Positions 53,360 through 62,226 of a DNA stretch of 64,000 nucleotides are shown here, one piece after another. The DNA lies in NCBI RefSeq assembly GCF_052113205.1, contig NZ_JBFRCU010000020.1:22903-86902 (forward strand), read 5' to 3'. The first letter of the stretch is position 1. Every line of letters starts with the position of its first letter. Origin of the DNA: Inquilinus sp052113205. GTDB lineage: Bacteria > Pseudomonadota > Alphaproteobacteria > DSM-16000 > Inquilinaceae. A program made the position numbers and the translations under genes. The notes beneath the pieces were generated by a model. The model did no database searches. It saw nothing but the letters and a program-made list of their open reading frames with translations, and was not told where the DNA came from.

Positions 53360-54334
53360 ATGGATGTGCGCGCCCTCTGGATCCTCAAGCCGGGCCAGGC
53401 CCGGATCGGCACCGAGACCCTGCCCGAGCCGGGGCCCGACGAGGTGCGCGTGCGCGCCCGCTTCGGCGCCCTCAGCCGTGGCACCGAGGCGCTGGTGTTC
53501 CAAGGCAAGGTGCCGCCCAGCCAGCACCAGGCGATGCGGGCGCCGTTCCAGGCCGGCGTGTTCCCCGGGCCGGTGAAGTACGGCTACATCAATGTCGGCA
53601 CGGTCGAGGCCGGGCCGGAGGCGCTGCTGCGCCGCGATGTGTTCTGCCTGTTCCCGCACCAGACCGCCTATGTCGTGCCGGCGGCGGCGGTGACGCCGCT
53701 GCCCGAGGGCTTGGCGCCGGAGCGGGCGGTGCTGGCCGCGAACATGGAGACGGCGCTGAACGTGGTCTGGGACTCGGCGGCGCGGCCGGGCGACCGGATC
53801 GCGGTGGTCGGCGCCGGCGTGGTCGGATGCCTGATCGCCCGGCTGGCCGGCCGGATCCCGGGCTGCACGGTGACGCTGGTCGACACCGATCCCGGCCGGG
53901 CGGCGATCGCCGCGGCGCTCGGGGTCGGCTTCGCCCTGCCGCCGGACGCTCCGGGCGACCAGGACCTGGTGATCCACGCCAGCGGCAGCCCAAGGGGGGC
54001 GGCGACCGCGCTCGGCCTCGCCGGGATCGAGGCGACGGTGGTCGAGGCCAGCTGGTACGGCGACACGCCGGTGCTGCTGCCGCTGGGCGAGGCCTTCCAT
54101 TCCAAACGCCTGACCCTGCGCTCGTCCCAGGTCGGGATGGTGGCGACGGCGCAGCGGCCGCGCTGGGACTATGCCAGGCGCATGGCCAAGGCGCTGGACC
54201 TGCTGCTTGATCCGGCGCTGGACGTGCTGTTCAGCGGCGACTGCGACTTCGACGAATTGCCCGAGGTGCTGGCCCGGCTGGCGGCCGACCCCGCCGGCGC
54301 GCTGTGCCAGCGCATCCGTTACCCGGAGGAATGA
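53360..54334 (+). CDS. Zinc-type alcohol dehydrogenase-like protein of the pterin-like set
   Basis: A 324-residue MDR-family dehydrogenase. GALSRGTEALVF lies where the zinc-ligand Cys of classical enzymes would be, and the Rossmann motif is VVGAGVVGCLIARL. The HGxE motif is absent, so it resembles the zinc-binding dehydrogenase homologues seen beside 6-pyruvoyl-tetrahydropterin synthase-like genes. It probably oxidises or reduces a side chain of the product made by this gene set. Its stop (TGA 54332-54334) overlaps an upstream ATG of the following gene. Confidence 0.85.
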   Translation: MDVRALWILKPGQARIGTETLPEPGPDEVRVRARFGALSRGTEALVFQGKVPPSQHQAMRAPFQAGVFPGPVKYGYINVGTVEAGPEALLRRDVFCLFPHQTAYVVPAAAVTPLPEGLAPERAVLAANMETALNVVWDSAARPGDRIAVVGAGVVGCLIARLAGRIPGCTVTLVDTDPGRAAIAAALGVGFALPPDAPGDQDLVIHASGSPRGAATALGLAGIEATVVEASWYGDTPVLLPLGEAFHSKRLTLRSSQVGMVATAQRPRWDYARRMAKALDLLLDPALDVLFSGDCDFDELPEVLARLAADPAGALCQRIRYPEE

Positions 54335-54336
54335 GC

Positions 54337-54741
54337 ATGTACACGGTTTCGGTCCGCGACCATTTCATGATCGCCCACAGCTTCCGCGGCGCCGTGTTCG
54401 GCCCGGCGCAGAAGCTGCACGGCGCCACCTATGTCGTCGACCTGGCCTTCCGCCGGGCCGAGCTGGACGAGGACGGCATCGTCGTCGACATCGGCCTGGC
54501 CTCGGTCGCGCTGAAGACGGTGATGGGCGAGCTAAACTACCGCAACCTGGACGAGGAAGCGGCCTTCGCCGGATGGAACACCACGACCGAGGTGCTGGCC
54601 CGCACCATCTTCGACCGCATCGCCGCCCGGATCGCGGCGGGCGAGCTCGGGGCCGGCGCGGCGGCGATCGAGAGCCTGGCCGTGACCTTGCACGAATCGC
54701 ATGTCGCCTGGGCCTCCTATGAGGGCCGGCTGGCGCGATGA
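54337..54741 (+). CDS. 6-pyruvoyl-tetrahydropterin synthase/QueD-like protein, atypical metal site
   Basis: A 134-residue T-fold protein of the PTPS/6-carboxytetrahydropterin synthase family (VRDHFMIAHSFRGAVFG, AQKLHGATYVVDLAF, LNYRNLDEE, SLAVTLHESHVAWASY). The family normally binds zinc by three histidines (H14-like, and both His of HGH); here HGH reads HGA and the upstream Cys is absent, so one metal ligand and the usual Cys are missing. It may catalyse a different pterin-like step. ATG 54337 has GGAGG 7 nt upstream. It overlaps the glycosyltransferase start by 4 bp. Confidence 0.85.
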   Translation: MYTVSVRDHFMIAHSFRGAVFGPAQKLHGATYVVDLAFRRAELDEDGIVVDIGLASVALKTVMGELNYRNLDEEAAFAGWNTTTEVLARTIFDRIAARIAAGELGAGAAAIESLAVTLHESHVAWASYEGRLAR

Positions 54742-55787
54742 TCGAGCGGGTCGCGTTCCTGCTGCCGGGCGACCCGGAGTCGCGCACCGGCGGCTACATC
54801 TACGACAAGCGCATCGTCGAAGGGCTGCGAGGCCTCGGCCGCCGGGTGACGCTGCACCGGCTGGCGGACGGCTTCCCCTTTCCGGGCCGGGCCGAGATGG
54901 CGGAGGCGGCCGCGGTGCTGCGGGGCCTGCCGGACAACGCCCTGACCGTGGTCGACGGGCTGGCCTTCAGCGTGCTGCCGCAGCCGATGGCGGCCGAGGC
55001 CGCCCGGCTGCGGCTGGTGGCGCTGATCCACCACCCGCTGGCCTTCGAGAACGGGCTGAGCCCGGCGCAGCGCCAGACGCTGGAGGCGAGCGAGCGGCAG
55101 GCGCTGGCGGCGGCGCGGCGGGTGATCGTCACCAGCCCCGGCACCGCCCGCGACCTGTACGGCTACGGCGTCGCGGCCGGGCGGATCGGCGTGGTGCTGC
55201 CGGGCACCGATCCGACCCCGCCGGCCCAGGGCTCGGGCGAGGCGGCGCCGGTGCTGCTCTGCGTCGCCACGCTGACGCCGCGCAAGGGTTATCTCGACCT
55301 CGTCGCCGCGTTGCAGCGCCTGGCCGGGCTGCCCTGGCGGCTGGTCTGCGCCGGCAGCCTGGAGCGCGATGCGGAGCATGCCAAGGCGGTGCTGGCGGCG
55401 GTGGAGCGCGCCGGCCTGTCCGGCCGCATCAGCCTTCTCGGCGAGATCGACGAGCCGACGCTGCTGCACCATTACGACCGCTCCGACCTGTTCGTGCTGC
55501 CGTCGCATCACGAGGGCTACGGCATGGCCCTGGCCGAGGCCTCGGCTCGCGGCCTGCCGATCGTCAGCACCACCGGCGGCGCGATCCCGGACACGGTGCC
55601 GCCCGATGCCGGGATCCTGGTGCCGCCGGGCGATGTCGACGCGCTGGCCGAGGCGCTGCGCCGCCTGCTGACCGATCCAGGCGCGCGGCTGCGGCTGCGC
55701 GAGGCCGGGCTGGCGGCGCGCGCCCGCCTTCCCGGCTGGCCGGCCCAGGCGGCGGCCTTCGCGCATGAACTGGACCTGGTCGGCTAA
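54738..55787 (+). CDS. Glycosyltransferase family 4
   Basis: A 349-residue GT-B glycosyltransferase. It has the N-terminal acceptor domain (GGYIYDKRIVEGLRGLG) and the C-terminal donor domain with LLCVATLTPRKGYLDLV and the E-x7-E motif in SHHEGYGMALAEASARGLPIVSTTGGAIPD. It would transfer a sugar to a small acceptor, possibly the pterin-like compound formed upstream. ATGA overlap with the previous gene; its stop overlaps (55784-55787) that of the convergent reductase gene. Confidence 0.93.
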   Translation: MIERVAFLLPGDPESRTGGYIYDKRIVEGLRGLGRRVTLHRLADGFPFPGRAEMAEAAAVLRGLPDNALTVVDGLAFSVLPQPMAAEAARLRLVALIHHPLAFENGLSPAQRQTLEASERQALAAARRVIVTSPGTARDLYGYGVAAGRIGVVLPGTDPTPPAQGSGEAAPVLLCVATLTPRKGYLDLVAALQRLAGLPWRLVCAGSLERDAEHAKAVLAAVERAGLSGRISLLGEIDEPTLLHHYDRSDLFVLPSHHEGYGMALAEASARGLPIVSTTGGAIPDTVPPDAGILVPPGDVDALAEALRRLLTDPGARLRLREAGLAARARLPGWPAQAAAFAHELDLVG

Positions 55788-56533
55788 GCCGCGACCCCGC
55801 GCAGGTCGAAGTCGAACAGCACGTCGCCGCCCATCGCATAGGTGCGGCAGGGTGGGCGCAGGGCCTGATCGAGATGGGCGATCTCCGGCAGGCGCAGGCC
55901 GCCCTTGCCGGAGCCGATGATGATCGGCGCCACCGCGACATGCAGCCGGTCCAGCACCCCGGCGGCGAGGAAGCGCGACACGGTGGTGCCGCCGCCCTCG
56001 ATCAGCACCCGCCGCAGCCCGCGCGCCGCCAGCGCCTCAAGCACCGCGGCGGGGCACGGGTCGTCGAGGCCGATGATCTCCGCCCCGCCGGCCGGGCGGT
56101 CGGCACGGTCGGCGGCGCAGAGCAGCAGGGTCGGGGCGGCGCCGTCGGTGAACAGGCCGTGGCCGGCATCGAGCCGGCGGCCGGGATCCAGCACCACCCG
56201 CACCGGGTTCGGACCGTCGACCCGGCGCGTGGTCAGCCGGGGGTCGTCATGGGCGACGGTGCCGGCGCCGACCAGCACGGCATCGGCCAGCGCCCGCAGC
56301 CGGTGCAGATGGTCGAGGTTGCAGGGGCCGGTGACGTATTGCGACTGGCCGCAGCCGGTGGCGATGTGGCCGTCGATGCTCTGGCCGAGATGGGCCAGGG
56401 CGAAGCGGCCCTCGGCCTCGGCGAAGGGCCGCAGCAGCGCGATTCGGTCGCGCGCCGCGGCGTCGGAGGGCAAAGGCGCCTCCGGCCGGCCGGCGCGGCG
56501 GTCGAGCAGCCAGATCCAGGCGGTGTCCATCAT
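55784..56533 (-). CDS. RibD C-terminal/dihydrofolate-reductase-like pyrimidine reductase
   Basis: A 249-residue reductase with the RibD_C domain: FALAHLGQSIDGHIAT, DAVLVGAGTVAHDDPRLTTR, PVRVVLDPGRRL, RRVLIEGGGTTVSRFLAAG. In riboflavin synthesis this fold reduces the ribose of a pyrimidine with NADPH; without the deaminase half, it probably reduces a pterin- or pyrimidine-like intermediate. It overlaps the methyltransferase gene by 4 bp (56530-56533). Confidence 0.9.
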   Translation of the reverse strand: MMDTAWIWLLDRRAGRPEAPLPSDAAARDRIALLRPFAEAEGRFALAHLGQSIDGHIATGCGQSQYVTGPCNLDHLHRLRALADAVLVGAGTVAHDDPRLTTRRVDGPNPVRVVLDPGRRLDAGHGLFTDGAAPTLLLCAADRADRPAGGAEIIGLDDPCPAAVLEALAARGLRRVLIEGGGTTVSRFLAAGVLDRLHVAVAPIIIGSGKGGLRLPEIAHLDQALRPPCRTYAMGGDVLFDFDLRGVAA

Positions 56534-57276
56534 GCCTCGGCCCGCGCATAGATGTCGCCGGAGCGGTCCCCCGGCGATCGAGTCAACAGCCAGGCCCGCA
56601 ATTCGTGCCCCTCCCGCCAGTTCGGCCACAGGAAGCGCCCGGTTTCGCCGATCGAGACCTGGAAGCGGCAACTGCCCAGCGCCTCGATCCGGTCGAGCGC
56701 GGCGAGGGTCGCCGCCAGCGCCGCCGGGACGTATTCGACCGACAGGCAGGGCAGGGGGCGAGAGAGGCCGGCCAGCACCTCGGCCTCGAAGCCCTCGACA
56801 TCGATCTTGCAGAAGGCCGGGACGCCGAAGCGGTCGATCAGCGCGTCCAGCGTCGTCACCGGCACCTCGACCTGCCGGTCCCATCGGATCGCGGCGAAGC
56901 CCTCCGTCCCCGACACCGTCTCGATCCAGCCGGGCGACAGGCTGGCGACGGTCGGCGTCCGGCTGCTGAGATGCAGCACAGCGGTGCCGGGGGCGGCGCC
57001 GACCGCGCTCTCGACCAGGGTGATGCCGGGATGGCCACGGAAGCTGCGGCGCAGCAGCCGGGCGAGGTCGGGTTGCGGCTCCACCGCCACCACCCGGGCG
57101 CCGAGACCGACCCAGCACAGGCTGCGGTTGCCGACATGGGCGCCGATGTCGAAGCACAGGTCGCCGGGCCGGATCAGCGTCGAGAAGAACCGGCGAAAAC
57201 GGGCGGAGCGGCCCGGGATGCCGCGGTAGATGGCGAGTGAGCGGGCGATGCCGGCGGCGCGGGCGATGGCGTTCAT
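56530..57276 (-). CDS. FkbM family SAM-dependent methyltransferase
   Basis: A 248-residue methyltransferase: the SAM-binding motif is DLCFDIGAHVGNRSLCWVGLGARVVAVEPQPDLARLL, followed by TTLDALIDRFGVPAFCKIDVEGFEAEVLAGL, the FkbM pattern for O-methylation of sugar or hydroxyl groups. Between the CDP-alcohol phosphotransferase gene (4-bp overlap) and the reductase gene (4-bp overlap). Confidence 0.93.
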   Translation of the reverse strand: MNAIARAAGIARSLAIYRGIPGRSARFRRFFSTLIRPGDLCFDIGAHVGNRSLCWVGLGARVVAVEPQPDLARLLRRSFRGHPGITLVESAVGAAPGTAVLHLSSRTPTVASLSPGWIETVSGTEGFAAIRWDRQVEVPVTTLDALIDRFGVPAFCKIDVEGFEAEVLAGLSRPLPCLSVEYVPAALAATLAALDRIEALGSCRFQVSIGETGRFLWPNWREGHELRAWLLTRSPGDRSGDIYARAEA

Positions 57277-58010
57277 GCCGGCAGGCGCCGGCGCCACAGC
57301 CAGGCCACGTCGCGGCCGAAGGACCAGCCCAGCAGCGTGAGCGCGCCGGCGGCCAGCGTCGTGGCGAGGGCAGGCGGCACCAGCGGGGTCAGGCAGGCGA
57401 TCAGCGCCAGGATCTGGATCACGCAGACGGCCTTGCGGGCGACGCTGTCCGGCACCGGCCCGCGCAGCCAGGGCCAGGCGGCGCCGGCCAGGACGTAGAG
57501 GTAGCGCATCGCCCCGATCAGCAGCACCCAGGCACCGACCTTGTCCCATTGCCAGGCCAGCACCGAGAGGACCAGGACGAAGAAGGCGTCGGCCTCCATG
57601 TCGAATCGGGCGCCGAAGCGGGAGGCCAGGCCGCTGCGCCGTGCCGCCCAGCCGTCGACCCCGTCCAGCGCCAGCGCCAGCGTGGCGAATCCGGCGATCA
57701 GCCACAGGCAGTCCTCGTCCGGCGCGGCCGTGCCCATTAGCGCGGCCAGCAGGCAGATCAGCACGATGCGCGACAGCGTCACGGTGTTGGCCGGGCCGAA
57801 GCGGCGATGCGGGGCATGGGCGGCGAGGCCGGCCAGGATCAGCGTGGCGATGCCGCAATACAGCAGTTCGGCCCGCGCCACGAAAGGGACGCCGAGCGCG
57901 GGTTCGGCGGCGAGCGGCAGCGCCAGGACGGCGAGCGCCAGCGCCCCCGCCGTCAAAGGCCATCGCGCCTGCCGCTGCAGCGCGCCGCGAAAATCGGTCT
58001 CGTCCCGCAT
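57273..58010 (-). CDS. CDP-alcohol phosphatidyltransferase family protein
   Basis: A 245-residue membrane protein with several hydrophobic helices and the family motif spread over LALDGVDGWAARRSGLASRFGARFDMEADAFF (DGxDGxxAR...GxxxDxxxD). It transfers a phosphoryl alcohol from a CDP donor. It begins the three-gene leftward unit. The ATG at 58010 is preferred; an in-frame ATG at 58037 would add nine residues. Its acceptor might be part of a lipid or the glycosylated product of the set. Confidence 0.9.
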   Translation of the reverse strand: MRDETDFRGALQRQARWPLTAGALALAVLALPLAAEPALGVPFVARAELLYCGIATLILAGLAAHAPHRRFGPANTVTLSRIVLICLLAALMGTAAPDEDCLWLIAGFATLALALDGVDGWAARRSGLASRFGARFDMEADAFFVLVLSVLAWQWDKVGAWVLLIGAMRYLYVLAGAAWPWLRGPVPDSVARKAVCVIQILALIACLTPLVPPALATTLAAGALTLLGWSFGRDVAWLWRRRLPA

Positions 58011-58148
58011 AGTGCTCCAGCCGGTCGACGCCATCATCCTACGCGACTCTTCGGCGAAACCGTGACGCAGGTCACAGTCGGGGCACTGGACAATCTGCCG
58101 CCCGGCTTGCTCTATGGCGCAAATGGGGTTGCCGGGACTGCTTCAGCC

Positions 58149-59138
58149 ATGGCCGAGAGAAAACGTCCGCTCGTCATCGTCACGCGCAAGCTGCCGGATG
58201 TCATCGAGACCCGGATGATGGAGCTGTTCGAGACCCGGCTGAACCACGACGACGTGGCGCTGGACCGGGAGCAGATGATCGCCGCGATGGGCGAGGCCGA
58301 TGTGCTGGTGCCGACGGTGACCGACCGGATCGACGCCGAGCTGCTGGCCAAGTCCGGGCCGCAGTTGAAGCTGATCGCCAGCTTCGGCACCGGTGTCGAC
58401 CACATTGACCTCGGCGCCGCCAGGGCGCGCGGGCTGACCGTGACCAACACCCCCGGCGTCCTGACCGAGGACACCGCCGACATGACCATGGCCCTGATCC
58501 TGTCGGTGGCCCGCCGGCTGGCGGAGGGCGAGCGGCTGGTCCGCGGCGGGCAATGGACCGGCTGGAGCCCGACCGGCATGCTCGGCGCCCGGCTCGGCGG
58601 CAAGCGCCTCGGCATCATCGGCATGGGCCGGATCGGCCAGGCGGTGGCGCGCCGGGCCCGCGCCTTCGGCCTCTCGGTGCACTATCACAACCGGAACAGG
58701 GTGCATCCGGAGGTGGAGGCCGAGCTGGATGCGACCTTCTGGCCCAGCCTGGACCAGATGCTGTCGCGGATGGACATCGTTTCGGTCAACTGCCCGCGCA
58801 CGCCGGCGACCTTCCATCTGCTGTCGGCCCGGCGGCTGAAGCTGCTGCGCCGCGACGCGCTGATCGTGAACACCTCGCGCGGCGAGGTGATCGACGAGAC
58901 GGCGCTGGCGCAGATGCTGAAGCAGGGCGAGCTGGCGGGGGCCGGGCTCGACGTGTTCGAGCGCGAGCCGAACGTCAACCCGAAGCTGCTGAAGCTGCCC
59001 AATGTGGTGCTGCTGCCGCATATGGGCTCGGCCACGCTCGAGGGCCGCATCGACATGGGCCAGAAGGTGATCGTCAACATCCGCAGCTTTGCCGACGGCC
59101 ATGTGCCGCCGGACCGGGTGCTGGAGACGGAGTTTTAA
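58149..59138 (+). CDS. D-2-hydroxyacid dehydrogenase (glyoxylate/hydroxypyruvate reductase type)
   Basis: A 329-residue NAD(P)-dependent dehydrogenase. GMGRIG (158-163) is the cofactor motif; catalytic Arg244 (SRGEVID), Glu273 (EREPNVNP) and His291 (LLPHMGSAT) are all present. It reduces glyoxylate or hydroxypyruvate, or oxidises D-2-hydroxyacids. It is divergent from the CDP-alcohol phosphotransferase. Confidence 0.95.
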   Translation: MAERKRPLVIVTRKLPDVIETRMMELFETRLNHDDVALDREQMIAAMGEADVLVPTVTDRIDAELLAKSGPQLKLIASFGTGVDHIDLGAARARGLTVTNTPGVLTEDTADMTMALILSVARRLAEGERLVRGGQWTGWSPTGMLGARLGGKRLGIIGMGRIGQAVARRARAFGLSVHYHNRNRVHPEVEAELDATFWPSLDQMLSRMDIVSVNCPRTPATFHLLSARRLKLLRRDALIVNTSRGEVIDETALAQMLKQGELAGAGLDVFEREPNVNPKLLKLPNVVLLPHMGSATLEGRIDMGQKVIVNIRSFADGHVPPDRVLETEF

Positions 59139-59154
59139 GGCCGTCGGCCTACAA

Positions 59155-59994
59155 TCACTGTCCCTGCCGTACCGTCTGGTGCAGCGACGCGATGGTCTGG
59201 GCGTCGAGCCGCAGCGCCAGGGCCAGCTGTTTCAGGAAGCGGCTCTCCTCCGGCGAATCCATGGTCACGGTCAGCAGCGCCGCGGTGTAGACCTGAGCCG
59301 CCTCCTGCGGCCCGCCGACTCCGGCCGCCAGCTGCTCCGGCGTCGCCGGGCTGTTCAGCTCCTGCTCGATGAAGGCGCGCTCTTCCTCGTCCTCCTCGCC
59401 GAGATGGCCCTGGATCGCCGTGGCCTCGGCCTCGTCGATGGTGCCGTCGGCCGCCGCCGCGGCAATCATGGTGCGGATGATGCGCTGGGCGGTGTCCTGC
59501 CCGATCAAGGGCGCTGCCTGGGTCCCGCCGCCGACCGAATCGGCCATGTCGAGGAAGCCGCCGCCGGCCCCGCCATTCGCGACCGAAGCCGGGGGCGCGG
59601 CCGGCGTGGCCAGGCCCCTCGGGGATGCATCGCCTGAGCCGCCGAGGCCGCCCAGCAGCCCGCCGCCGCCGCGGTTCTGCAGCGCCTGCATGGCGATCGT
59701 GCCAATGATCGCCATCAGCCCGCCGCCGAGGCCCCCGCCAAGCCCGCTGCCGCCTCTTTGACCGCCTGCAAGCCCGCCGAGGATGCTGCCGAGCCCGCCA
59801 CCGGACGCGCCGCCGCCGCCCAGACCCTCGAGCAGCCCGCCAAGTCCTCCCAGGCCGCCGCCCGATCGACCCGCCGGTGCGGCGCCGCCTCCACCCAGCA
59901 CCTGGCTGAGGATGTCGCCGATACCCCCGGAGCCACCTCGGGCTCGGCCCATGCCGCTTCCAGCCAACGCACCCAAGAGCTTGTCGAGATCCAT
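59155..59994 (-). CDS. DUF533 (YebE-like) protein with TerB-like domain
   Basis: A 279-residue protein. The first 150 residues are Gly-rich repeats (GGGLGGLGGLLEGLGGGGASGGG, etc.) around one hydrophobic helix (LMAIIGTIAMQAL). The last 120 form the DUF533 domain, an alpha-helical TerB-like fold (QRIIRTMIAAAAADGTIDEAEATAIQG, EELNSP-type segment, EESRFLKQLALALRLD). Its job is unknown; YebE is stress-inducible. The stop lies 16 bp from the convergent dehydrogenase gene. Confidence 0.92.
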   Translation of the reverse strand: MDLDKLLGALAGSGMGRARGGSGGIGDILSQVLGGGGAAPAGRSGGGLGGLGGLLEGLGGGGASGGGLGSILGGLAGGQRGGSGLGGGLGGGLMAIIGTIAMQALQNRGGGGLLGGLGGSGDASPRGLATPAAPPASVANGGAGGGFLDMADSVGGGTQAAPLIGQDTAQRIIRTMIAAAAADGTIDEAEATAIQGHLGEEDEEERAFIEQELNSPATPEQLAAGVGGPQEAAQVYTAALLTVTMDSPEESRFLKQLALALRLDAQTIASLHQTVRQGQ

Positions 59995-60047
59995 GGTCTC
60001 TCTCCCTCGGTTCGCGGCTGCCTGCCGGCCGTCGCGTCGTGATGCCG

Positions 60048-61211
60048 CTAGGGACAACCCTGCCGGAAGGGGAGGTGTTCCGCGAGGTCTTCGATGCCGG
60101 CCTCGACCGCGCGGGTCTCGCGGGCCAGGAAATCGGCCACGGCGCGGCGGAAGCCGGGATCGTGGATCCAGTGCGCGCTGTAGGTGCGGACCGGGCGGTA
60201 GCCGCGCATCACCTTGTGCTCGCCCTGGGCCCCGGCCTCGACCCGCTTCAGGCCGCGGGCGATGGCGAAGTCGATCGCCTGGTAGTAGCAGGCCTCGAAA
60301 TGCAGGAAGGGATAGTCGCGGCCGTCGCAGCCCCAGTTGCGGCCGTAGATCGTGTCGCTGCCGATCAGGTTCAGCGCCCCGGCGATCCAGCGTCCGTCCT
60401 TCTCCGCCATCACCAGGGCGATGCGGTCGGCCATGGTCTCGCCGATCCGGGCGAAGAACTCCCGGGTCAGGTACGGGTCGCCCCATTTCCGGTCGCTGGT
60501 GTTGATGTAGAAGCGGAAGAAGGCGTCCCAGTGCCGCGGCTTCAGGTCGTCGCCGGTCAGCACGGTCAGCCGGATGCCGCCCTCGACCGCGCGCTGCCGC
60601 TCCTTGCGGATGTCCTTGCGCCGGCGGCTGTTCAGCGTGGCCAGGAAGTCGTCGAAGCCGGCGTAGCCCTCATTCTCCCAATGGTATTGCTCGCCGATCC
60701 GCTGCAGCCAGCCGGCGGCGCCGAAGCGCGACCAGTCGGCCTCGGTCGGGAAGGTGACGTGGACGGAGGAGACCTTGTGCGCCAGCGCCGCCTGCTCCAG
60801 CCCGTGGATCAGCAGGTCGGCGGTCTGCGCCGGCGCGCCGGGACGGACCAGCAGGCGCGCGCCGGTGACCGGGGTGAAGGGCACGGCCGACAGCAGCTTC
60901 GGATAATACTCGCCGCCCGCCTGCTCATAGGCCCGGGCCCAGCTGTGGTCGAAGACGTATTCGCCCTGGGAATGGCCCTTGAGGTACAGCGGCACGACGC
61001 CCAGCAGGCGTCCGTCCGGCTCCTCCAGCACCAGATGCTGCGGCAGCCAGCCGGCTTCGGCGGTGGCCGACCCGCTCTGCTCCAGCGCCGACAGGAAGGC
61101 GTGCGACAGGAACGGGTTGTCCGGCCCGGCGCAGGCATCCCAGGCCGAGGCGTCGAGGGCGGTGATGTCGGCGACGAGCTTGAGGCTTGCCTCGGGGGTG
61201 CCGTCGGGCAT
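60048..61211 (-). CDS. GNAT/FemAB-like acyltransferase (DUF482)
   Basis: A 387-residue protein of the PF04339/FemAB-like group, with two GNAT folds in tandem. NPFLSHAFLSALEQSGSA near the start, FDDFLATLNSRRRKDIRKER in the middle, and CDGRDYPFLHFEACYYQAIDFAIARGLKRVEAGAQGEHKVMRGYRPV are the conserved stretches. Such proteins are predicted to transfer amino acids or acyl groups to a large substrate; the reaction is unproven. ATG 61211 follows GAGAGA by 8 nt; an ATG six codons upstream (61229) is an alternative. Confidence 0.9.
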   Translation of the reverse strand: MPDGTPEASLKLVADITALDASAWDACAGPDNPFLSHAFLSALEQSGSATAEAGWLPQHLVLEEPDGRLLGVVPLYLKGHSQGEYVFDHSWARAYEQAGGEYYPKLLSAVPFTPVTGARLLVRPGAPAQTADLLIHGLEQAALAHKVSSVHVTFPTEADWSRFGAAGWLQRIGEQYHWENEGYAGFDDFLATLNSRRRKDIRKERQRAVEGGIRLTVLTGDDLKPRHWDAFFRFYINTSDRKWGDPYLTREFFARIGETMADRIALVMAEKDGRWIAGALNLIGSDTIYGRNWGCDGRDYPFLHFEACYYQAIDFAIARGLKRVEAGAQGEHKVMRGYRPVRTYSAHWIHDPGFRRAVADFLARETRAVEAGIEDLAEHLPFRQGCP

Positions 61212-61314
61212 GGGGCCGGTCTCTCGCATGTGCGAAAGCCTTAATCTGGGCTCGGCGCCGGGCGGGGGCAAGCGTCGCGGCTGGTTTTGAGACGCGACGA
61301 TCGGGTGCTGGCCG

Positions 61315-62217
61315 TCAGTCCGGCACGGTCCCGGGCGGAAAGGCGGCGGCGTGGGCGGCGATGGCGCCGGCGGTGGTGATCCAGACCTCGCTGCTGCGGG
61401 CAGCGATATGAGCCAGGGCGCGGCGCAGCTGGCGCAGCCGGTAGGGCTGGCCGACGATGTAGGGATGCAGCGCCACGCCCATCACCAGGGCCTGGCCATG
61501 CGCCTGCTGCTCCAGCATCTCGTCGAACTGGCCGATCACCATGTCGGCGAAGGCGTCGGCGTTCATCTTGCGGGCCACGATCGCCGGGATGTCGTTCAAC
61601 TCCTGCGGGTAGGGCACCGACAGGATGCGCCCCACCCGGGTGCGCATCCACACCGGCTGGTCGTCATGGCACCAATCCAGCAGGTAGTCGTACCCCGCCT
61701 CCTGCAGCAGGTCCGGGGTGCGCAGGCTCTGCGAGATCCAGGGGCCGAGCCAGCCTTTTGGCGGCGTCCCGGCATGGCGGGCAATGGCGTCGGTGGCGCG
61801 GCGGATCAGCGCCGCTTCCTCCGCCTCCGGCAGCACGCCCTGGCGTTCGGAGTTGCTGTGGCCGTGGCCGACGATCTCGTCGCCGCGGGCCTGGAAGGCG
61901 GCCGGCAGCTCCGGACAATGATCGTAGATCGACGCGTTGACGATGGCGGAGCAGGGCAGGGCCAGGCTGTCGAACAGCTCCAGCAGGCGCCAGGCGCCGA
62001 CCCGGTTGCCGTAGTCGCGCCAGGCGTAGTTCAGCACGTCCGGATGCGGCCCGCCCGGCGCCAGCTCGGCTCCCAGCCCCTCACCGAAGGCGAAATGCTC
62101 GAGGTTGAGGCCGAGATAGACGGCGAGGCGCGTCCCGTCCGGCCAGGCCGTGCCCGGCCGGCGGGTGATCGCGCTGTAGCCGAAGCGGTCATGGCCCGCC
62201 AGCGGCGTCCCGGCCAT
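61315..62217 (-). CDS. Polysaccharide deacetylase family protein (PuuE-like)
   Basis: A 300-residue NodB-homology protein without signal peptide. The Asp/His metal motif of chitin deacetylases is partly seen (IVNASIYDHCPELPAAFQARGDEIVGHGHSNSERQG) together with LHPYIVGQPYRLRQL. It resembles cytoplasmic members such as allantoinase (PuuE), so the substrate is more likely a small amide than a polymer. It lies 9 bp before scoB on the same strand. Confidence 0.88.
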   Translation of the reverse strand: MAGTPLAGHDRFGYSAITRRPGTAWPDGTRLAVYLGLNLEHFAFGEGLGAELAPGGPHPDVLNYAWRDYGNRVGAWRLLELFDSLALPCSAIVNASIYDHCPELPAAFQARGDEIVGHGHSNSERQGVLPEAEEAALIRRATDAIARHAGTPPKGWLGPWISQSLRTPDLLQEAGYDYLLDWCHDDQPVWMRTRVGRILSVPYPQELNDIPAIVARKMNADAFADMVIGQFDEMLEQQAHGQALVMGVALHPYIVGQPYRLRQLRRALAHIAARSSEVWITTAGAIAAHAAAFPPGTVPD

Positions 62218-62226
62218 CGGTCGGGA

